From NCBI GenBank assembly GCA_017461985.1, contig JAFTSA010000009.1, positions 1-64,000 on the forward strand: a stretch of DNA of 64,000 bases. Direction: 5' to 3'. This DNA is from Clostridia bacterium (GTDB taxonomy: Bacteria > Bacillota > Clostridia > Christensenellales > CAG-917). This document shows positions 63,801-64,000 of this stretch, piece after piece. The stretch's first letter is position 1. Each line of letters opens with the position of its first letter. Both the position numbers and the translations under genes were made by a program. The notes below the pieces were generated by a model. It was not told the DNA's origin and made no database searches. It saw only the letters and a program-made list of their open reading frames with translations.

Positions 63801-64000
63801 TAGATGCCTGCGCTGAGGATGTCGCTGATGAGGTCAACTGAAATTGCAACGTTTTCAAAGTCAATGTCAACGGTGAGTTCAAGACCGAGGTCAGGAAGTT
63901 TCTTGATTGATTCTGAGATGTCAAGACCGCTGTCCCCTGTTGAGAGCATATCCACAACAAATGCGATGATGCCCACAAGGGTTTGTTGTGCGATTGAAAG
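42884..64000 (-). CDS. Giant modular repeat protein (5' end outside the window)
   Basis: An open frame without any stop for at least 7,038 codons, running off the right edge; the true start, and any signal peptide, are not visible. I do not recognise the protein. Residues up to about 4,200 hold eight related modules: beta-rich strands, a G-x-LYLD strand, a Ser/Ala/Glu/Gly linker, then a hydrophobic segment such as LINALMGLLGL before a Leu/Pro turn. Tyr-rich hairpin-like repeats (YxGxRYSxxxxxYVxDxxGxYK) separate many modules. A Gly/Ser linker follows at about 50.83-50.89 kb. Residues ~4,700-7,030 are Ig-like beta repeats of about 90-110 residues (DPY..., LP..., W pattern). Cysteine is rare and acidic residues are frequent, as in secreted surface proteins. 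No LPxTG, SLH or membrane segment at the C-terminus. Confidence 0.85.
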   Translation of the reverse strand, partial: LSIAQQTLVGIIAFVVDMLSTGDSGLDISESIKKLPDLGLELTVDIDFENVAISVDLISDILSAGIYLKSPKISATRLDSVSARLDEGIYHYQNENNYVVVESSEYATVNAEVDNIYVKEGDNFVRFTGALVDDGTAYYRYLGTENGVNRFNNFADNEKLSFELELELQFGFNATYILVDEDTAKLYNDDERYSLRESDGRYAQDPNGLYIKDPHVFGDIIDTIVSMDAVKNLLGGLEEGLAKNLVGALLDRLGLEMYLNDPVQDNIVLRVFGSLDLGKLGIAGVFNLNLDALNFEIETILAALEVGVEIIFNRGEFNEAALGIYMIDGFAYLDAGNFGGPQVKLDLLGLLKDLGVFGGGEAAATADDEEAPGVIDYLNKFIKRIIFRCTAMGMSGNPYEEGDTFWYDNWDGIDVLVNSTLIADIASLITGEELRLDMFNIEESTSGISIKFKDADMDNKLSLGINFNTVAGTNIYLKLGLGLDLKIADAEYESVLSPLDRNEFVDISSYVNTILSIVDPDKYPPVENPGTQTIGLGLNLMINFDSEDIDTLELGGLLENYIADMLINAKTTSAFHDGIAGRISLKADLGALNIAALLKGDQYNALGLAAAKEAISAGTPVYLYMDGAYVQYDSADATHVAYVEGNGTVYEQISAITNFITGSDLDTIELALELLKTDEKGTPLKDANGDYMALGGIYLYQGDLYLDGTSLFDVASNYTKIPNFVDMLMGLIFGDGTSATATSAGDGEAMASAEVEADVERDAIIALVLSDTAGQILITKSIISLIIGALLPDLGSIEEIFNKLEISVGAEIGSYGYNRFFDDGDEVDELEVLNDIYSGTRYFVESVSANASGDYYKQTVNGRDYYLYITDGVAVPAGAERFDVTFSPSQVSADAYYKAKTILVGEEKTEKTIYTLVLPLNERYAYYDEITWKDNNVDGRYAKVQVGEEDGVPQYEYFDTDRYALYTHIDGDYAVVPEESLEEGYAFGLVGYFIRRSGAFVPVDGFADRYQGYVVDAEGQYYRYINAFTELKDFALQIGIQVNAVKIGIGLGGLDIEIGGNSEPLIPDYILEEKDKDDPEKTIPTTYFYESTVSVNASVEIDLGITEGQIDLGTIFEKVLGNLQGVLLEMPATAKGYSSAHFRLDLSIVLDFAELTNSEIAVELINIAETGAENLWLGLYYLGGTFYLDAPFFNIPKLSITSTIITDFIDNLLGDILNEEIYTENELPGASSEAMAASPIDTDNADALLLISRRKLTVALGNKLIRTLIEMIASGLDLDDYITDKLLASAQVELDFNDSLNLDVNVNLMMEGSRYIPVEGAPTVEVVDTDGTVLVEGDYYFVSYDKDNAEHQGQQLYVEKDGSYKAITPDTATPAVAYVRVKATGTEPENTKFFRREADNAGNMNEYDTDLNLLVAIRNVDIQFTSQHEYHLTADDLKEYTEITELDRITLTEAIDITTRFVHGSDIDLSALLGWLFPEMDPEDMEAIISATSDMGGDVARKIELILTVEIKFAALLNHLRQYVPDLDIDVNADMSILDIVNIIVGAVGNIGGLNIGDLLSYINASIVIQTTADQVVVDENEKYTVSDTHNIIGIYMESGEFEKLDPATEMKPGNVAYVAPEYRYSHYFEDVRGDYYYNASTGKFVYDPEGDESVGMTRYAYDATYFYQNDNGDHKRVKGGLYIDLSYLNIPSVYINSYSLRSLASNLLPDIFGSSESASDSAVAAGSADAAALPLLGDDIAQYITAFVWGIRMTSTFIQVAVNSNFINEILALVMPDADSRLQFNEADFTKQPYVQINTDRSVYYYESVNTALECDSDVRFYVDETAEKGNYALVDGVYKAVADMSDAELGKYTGDFYAIKSYDSYLKVLTSDSHYFQELSRATAIEKDRAEKSGDNFKYYSKTETTNYEGAYYYVSDGQYQLAEGDESADNEYFLFTAIDESKMLVAYADDYARKPIVSVQLYLWEYEIGINVGFPEFGGESFNYVPADENTPDGAKYYLAPDYVYTFVGGENTVDEWIVKDSVAGTTLDGIDVVANYDDNVRYIYYHGDYYAIDSDSLYVIKDGGYALAYDVYDTVDWENGQMVDFTSEVRDFYVKIHIESLDIDRFERVLPATLYKQVWYRDSYVRADGTEPEGTVYYQRTTVENIVSRAERIMQISTVESNEGEYVWNWNKNEFVLGSSLTAEDGKVKELYDANKLIGWGANEINYFAYDSWTRSYMPVAEYLATYYTAEQWEQKTDEMDDMIQHLALYDNSEEINYVDSDDMFFISLTIRGGFSISGYHDYMLVSDYLALVNTGKAEADKLTEGDIDPSIRYTMIQGEYQQFNNGEYVLYSTGVEESLGNVLGGIVGDLDNSMIRVLEGFTGELVFEIKINLSFRIDFVPALKINIFDLDLGIDLWRRENDGADQVDGTLTHMIGIYYDHDIDTGAAGLYLDLEWLLGKGGKLAVDVSDYPVETLLADLLSGGLSLGSSEAMAAGGAVDEYSDPSVAGVYLNFFTRKLALAVTKGFVELLLQLLNVDISEGLLPNFAVKVGIGLNPYAIGLDIDLFNSDGTKGVLSIGLDLELFNGTEDSSAIDFGTIEDFNTLNTSYKNSVIVNPDLADNHIFYYGNFVRNDDVAFEDAYVKVGNAVGDVEYIKIQEHDFAVLGDEDFLKLSEKEKESYTGQRYSLSGETYHKSAEGDYRLNYKGQLYSIDYVENADGEYKQVGEGQYVIAEEEYAGTRYAFVFEAKKEDDDDLGDVFNCKLLYEGYRYSYDEEEGTYCRDEKGTYRALRAVRPEDAVDTGNGVFHTYSKYYVKATEVYLNATAFENAVASGVWAYEKAEDVFMAVKDDSVFNTVITVQNYIDMLNSNNNSGTPYTVDNVLNSETTEFVEPAKRYIIKDGNAVCVDEDTEFTHVAVSTKVTSLDRKFIDFYKAFADIEKYYAPAWNKNESGSLYEYNELNGRYVEVEYDANGVAKGLVHGETYYKAVNDFTNYSTIMNLDLGALLAGGELDIASLLGDLKSVELDLSLAIDLKLSDVINWTEQMTKFVSTELYDYFEFILASTDWDNANFSANIGLTLDIKAKLNIQNLLGLITGGGNIMDALKGLEAYIKIGYNTNYHNENAAIELWVNIDNDGKLNLYLNLEDMDEIVGMGDFFTKVKFEGLDLGGLLGGGEAEASAETLGTELSVETNNVSTGLLPENIFDIINIILGQVLFGHDIIAVGLNDKLLVDLVKMLAPDFEGADYLPMLNVTEGADTSGVVINIGGGAPSIGVNLGFVVGYESYAEATEYANYDGVKFSLVDDKYVVDAAGTYVMVSSDKYALVDYANPVWTGDRYELNADGVTFTKVFSAYSEAEVGYTGTRYSLVNGQYVIDADGTLKKNANTFTLNGAGEGGFVKLNAEDLTDGKLTRYAAIGTDGGRYLPVDGYKKLSGKGVASSRETYDVTTAGDYLLIGDFSFGISIYGLGIFANGEHLSNAQADGSQIDKDGKNVVDYADITKTSLNLSLAMDINYYGSADTTNDNNIVDMSELLGLILGLVNPDSDMTGSTLRLNIMNNMGNSEYPSGQIKLSAYLNLNDFAATEIALEIFQYDDNGVLIEDDPILGAYLAHDNVYIDASHLLGETAKLYLSGLGLSKILEDVLGSIFGGGEEDGEAVAATSGNAGGLTIHDWAFIQAMIRPQYFSLTLSVATINAIINKVYEAQGKELGNLIPNLGEVMLDAYGYAPVNGVDERPYWMSINVKMTEGFYGSIDITEIGLDLHKQAGFGAANLYEVFNAGNAKHVEMGNKYVNMSAEEAAAYEGTKYVSNGNGTYTESALGTYRYEGTRYTKIEEGYALAEAGYDGQRYSKVGEDYVTDEDGDYKYVEEQYVLDRNGNYIITYGEAYNIATGEIGIGTIGAALDISLTISSAGITKYDAAGNLNEEYGSTFVGWVENLLVGLLGGTSLLGEFKEIGANEDYDGQRYSFTNNTYVKDDNGNYKFVMADVILTLPQKAITLDISVKADINLPAIIKYGLSGILYSDLALDIRIGEILDTSFLAVYWLGSARLVNKGNIYELAVADPAESIFADSLYVDASGLGLGKINFHGLAGLLGAKPAYPQEPQGNGSEAAASGEATSSAAGSGITLDVELEEGRIGISADSALINALMGLLGLNLGDVLDGFPLEKINIGLNFDLREGLKKLAVEAALDSYGTALALEVANLKVSVNEPLLDVEALYGQFKTGHAGLTMSGTAGTMALIQNIIDSLNPALSITIDRRVWAASMGNLAAATNGAVQTENVPTRALLTGTRGIYNRAGTPNSRIHFSLQVFHPNRSSGSGAVKLGLDFYNNSLFIIDLDVSNDTLNGLVNNTIGGIALSNADGSHFIALTKNGDGDNATYTYPANESSSTGGGSGDSGSGDTGSTDDTWTYSYPLKLDGLIKKLELNLFNSNGYVPYFANMGALDPSAADDTRYISIKVTLGRDAYNELLIFLYTTILGLFRTGMAGLSETGIDDAASSDTCYFVDINKVAERGNGIEADPVRWGSYTLGERDVNEGYLKRLFQQLDGKTLEQKITLLEPVVRSIPSTVYSWLINDVVTGLAGIELGGLVNLFFGGTVANLSKLIAGILPLPFAHSGAPDPTANIYLDINPNKTDYGFSADSTYKMYSGIQAIELYVNCTKTEAGRQISTYRNTAIAEDTNNLGKTYQGTLEYGYVAIGTGEQYSGQRYSLVGGQYVANDSGEYKYAPLSERVVLDGFDELLVIGVEDGEEVVKSAVHGGANDGWDYLSLRIGPYDNDGDGANNSPMLGFLEAEKVEYVDLLGQTEPPESIIVTDIATREATADGKPIILNETYLEDPAFFPQRAKVTWLDGSNSVGSEEPGNKDYNGGTMIIWDASTVDLSAASLDSNGEYLAGYVYGYVLNKVMYAIPVYTTTAFALTDVFAYEQYYYARLTDEERDEWSAGDEVYTYADGKYTLFKGTVLDEETSYYKYTGSYFKQEKISINQRAVNPEDKVSMPDLVRIKFQNMKTYTFGTVLEDASGNKLMAFAKGKATLGTDATGAQITNGDGNTYKLEYAYKAAAQYVVANDADVDTFNAGTLKFGLYTKIGTDYIPVAAASAVKGNTYYKVLTEMVGTAEYAVLDYSKLPTGTVGRNFPVGWIDWDNYTYNWAGGAVEVGFTYQWGFTNENEDSITVSMKGYEVNPAKISSFATKTLATATDSDKIASFDAFDAFGNLNTVLANSAYNNSLAEYIKTFTYVNGKYTSGQYTDLSVEWDLTALEERLAEIAVKNGDTVVGYDYYKGIDVVVTAKVGANVFRYIAGYDATGAPIYGFTGAGETATDGSVAQVISVPVKVAGRVFSSLETEALTFDVYSSDVIDSASFATNVKAMFEGDDKAVVLDSNSLVITAPYVWEANDYKFVEGGVKQSEFSYMGYDGKNLYAKLEIGTEKSGKQTVYVPINVSAMTANVYRLNVEREHTLDPEWFNLSNSYNILTINFKEKGVSSHTMKPDWSTVKYYSNATYTKEIDNIFKGGTVYATVEANPCDADGNVLVGADGKAFGSLDGQAQIIKIRLTVPKKAITSVKFLANTDDTDVYTSGAIDDNTVITDAMLKDLSNYTATGYAEYVLDGTTYNLSSYDYTLNPDNYFRVGDWGDYRNGTAVAITYTTDGIEYTEIAFVRAWNLNGFNVNAVGGDRYAEVTVGAQEFRIKLNTPSLAITNLTLSTDSAVKFVGGALSADVDFVGETTAFEYNVFDAWSLPTVVTVKGEHVSGAIADVNAEWVDDSAPGVIAEDFITNAEGKKVFRTDENGAYVIRQVKFYNEGNVAYPANGAFDVKIYLVGDNGESILDNAANVDVEHSAPNDLSTVYNAFGSFELPTTATVVFTDETATKTNVPVVWSAGAPTSQEVAAGTFTRTAYIGANLMSAEYTFTVVYGYSVDVLGEAGALEYALTADKFYSGLPTTATVYPDSDNTAESYEATLRWYVSYNNKGEITSALNGDGTVNVRIEANGINLTTRVALTVEATEIVSADGAGVGEFIIDPLGMDTTLFKQGATHTVVATNGTEEDGTPRMQTAEVVANYELPEDFFTNTTKYFGKTLTLAVTFTYPGGSQSMDVECLVKDRTILKTVDPAYRSITVDPYLYDSFREGGLGLPLEIEAILTDGSVATFVPEWPSDSLISAEGYEDSDYMVTFKAYAVAEDGEYVRYTYQVDGITVTRYGTAHEADALGATYDDIRYKTGATQQVNIPLVVISREVEKAEFVAPDYAKVGRSDARNTYTIRYTSLDSTKGEIVDVVYDAEDNIPEEVIYYNAFSFGMSAMPTEMDVTFAKTGEVKRYYVVFEGVENINDGMDVTDTVEFDAVAHVYPNSEMAFELFSFGVTFTFKKIEVTRFNSNIASETMSNDLRYDSFEVYAKADGGNSIYNVDNYAPTTTFYPDGKFITVAEWNKMAEDGYRMSKYEGTGAYLYKVLGEGTVADGNVVTDNEGNRTGTMTYFEYDAAAKVYNVIPAQGAADTTYIFVYTVSQELDAEWDPYDTEIAVKGGEEYVYATLTNGSAVNNATTTVRVPVVVLDGTAVAMSANHVVDAGVGDFVDPEQVSDYMAVGGNTLVFTFDPFVVTDVFEQLESGHYKYFPAYANFTFANGTEVNLPISWKFGIATLGYAGGTYNITAVVDGSEYGVDEQEVRATLVIVNRSAVSVVESSNPELISNVGYLRHDGGAQTYINPYEYFSSSLVLPDYLTVNVNGALGNEVITFRTDDEDYTLGWSTGDFRPTYNGGITYLTALLTGPDGSTQKFQIPFLVQRVLATKITTLYRMDEERVASPVVKNSRYDVAPYTSTVTGGVAGNYYIDAGVAASYTVPEGIKATFSVENPVVDAEGNLTGFVASANGGTGWDKHANGDKFSKVFAHVSVTMPANFKLTAALLAGNETVSELYANMQLGTGERIQIPVKINAKTKDSTTLYSGNTLRTRLDNGLGVAWSGIAITYAADGTTEVARYSVTIASNRSTYTLASVGGRKTVYYLVPYVGAVVDVTSALLDTTTAPANVTSGSIVVIARGQEVPAGTAGSVQTFTV
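50824..50895 (-). other. Gly/Ser/Thr-rich linker in the giant protein
   Basis: Encodes a low-complexity run (STGGGSGDSGSGDTGSTDD) of about 22 residues that marks the boundary between the module region and the segment leading to the Ig-like C-terminal array. Likely a flexible hinge. Confidence 0.75.
51665..62935 (-). repeat. Eight Ser/Ala/Glu/Gly linkers marking modules of the giant protein
   Basis: Short linkers with the theme GGGEA-x-A or SSEAMAA occur at about 62.89-62.94, 61.74-61.80, 60.26-60.33, 58.80-58.87, 56.52-56.59, 54.48-54.55, 53.04-53.11 and 51.67-51.74 kb. Spacing is about 1.1, 1.5, 1.5, 2.3, 2.0, 1.4 and 1.4 kb. Each follows a LYLD/LYID-type strand and precedes a hydrophobic LI..LL-type segment, so they mark equivalent points in successive modules. 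Sequence between copies is strongly diverged. Confidence 0.75.

Noticed and set aside
42884-64000. The giant frame as an assembly or non-coding artefact
   Set aside because: Codon usage in most of the frame is like that of neighbouring genes, the modules are diverged rather than identical, and the frame ends normally with a hairpin after the stop codon. Only long-read confirmation is lacking.

Overview
The window looks like a chromosomal segment of an uncultured, moderate-GC Bacillota of the class Clostridia, probably gut-associated. The evidence is sigma-A-like promoters, strong GGAGG ribosome-binding sites, U-tailed hairpin terminators, zinc-binding (C+) forms of S4, S14, L36 and L24, the SpmA/SpmB pair, and a KOW protein between map and infA. 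The family cannot be fixed from sequence alone. There is no prophage, insertion sequence, CRISPR array or defence island.

Layout. 1-42 is the 5' end of a 16S rRNA gene on the minus strand, with its promoter at about 177-205. 0.6-14.4 kb is a housekeeping patchwork: mnmA, cysK with a small P-loop kinase, tRNA-Arg(CCG), ansA, a diacylglycerol kinase-like lipid kinase, an iron alcohol dehydrogenase, gap, an M29 aminopeptidase, an orphan membrane-anchored protein, fba, a YhhN-family protein, a small multidrug export family protein and a TtcA-like tRNA thiolase. 14.4-30.1 kb is one minus-strand S10-spc-alpha ribosomal operon, rpsJ to rplQ, including secY, adk, map, infA and rpoA. 30.3-42.7 kb holds an unknown two-domain protein, two HAD phosphatases, ksgA, a metG-tatD-radical SAM operon, spmA-spmB, a DUF1858 protein, a YdjG/YdjI-like pair and an AEC transporter.

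The last third, 42.9-64.0 kb, is a single uninterrupted minus-strand reading frame of at least 7,038 codons whose start lies beyond the window. It contains about eight related modules separated by Ser/Ala/Glu/Gly-rich linkers, many Tyr-rich repeats of the YxGxRYS type, and a C-terminal array of about 2,300 residues of Ig-like beta repeats. It has no C-terminal sorting signal or membrane segment. This is the most likely undescribed system in the window.

Other unexplained structure: a ~260 bp intergenic repeat in three copies (4.7, 6.1 and 38.8 kb), a 130 bp imperfect palindrome at 39.05-39.18 kb, alternating purine-pyrimidine tracts on both sides of mnmA, inverted repeats overlapping the dagK and tRNA promoters and in the gap leader, and structured spacers inside the ribosomal operon (upstream of rpsM and between secY and adk).
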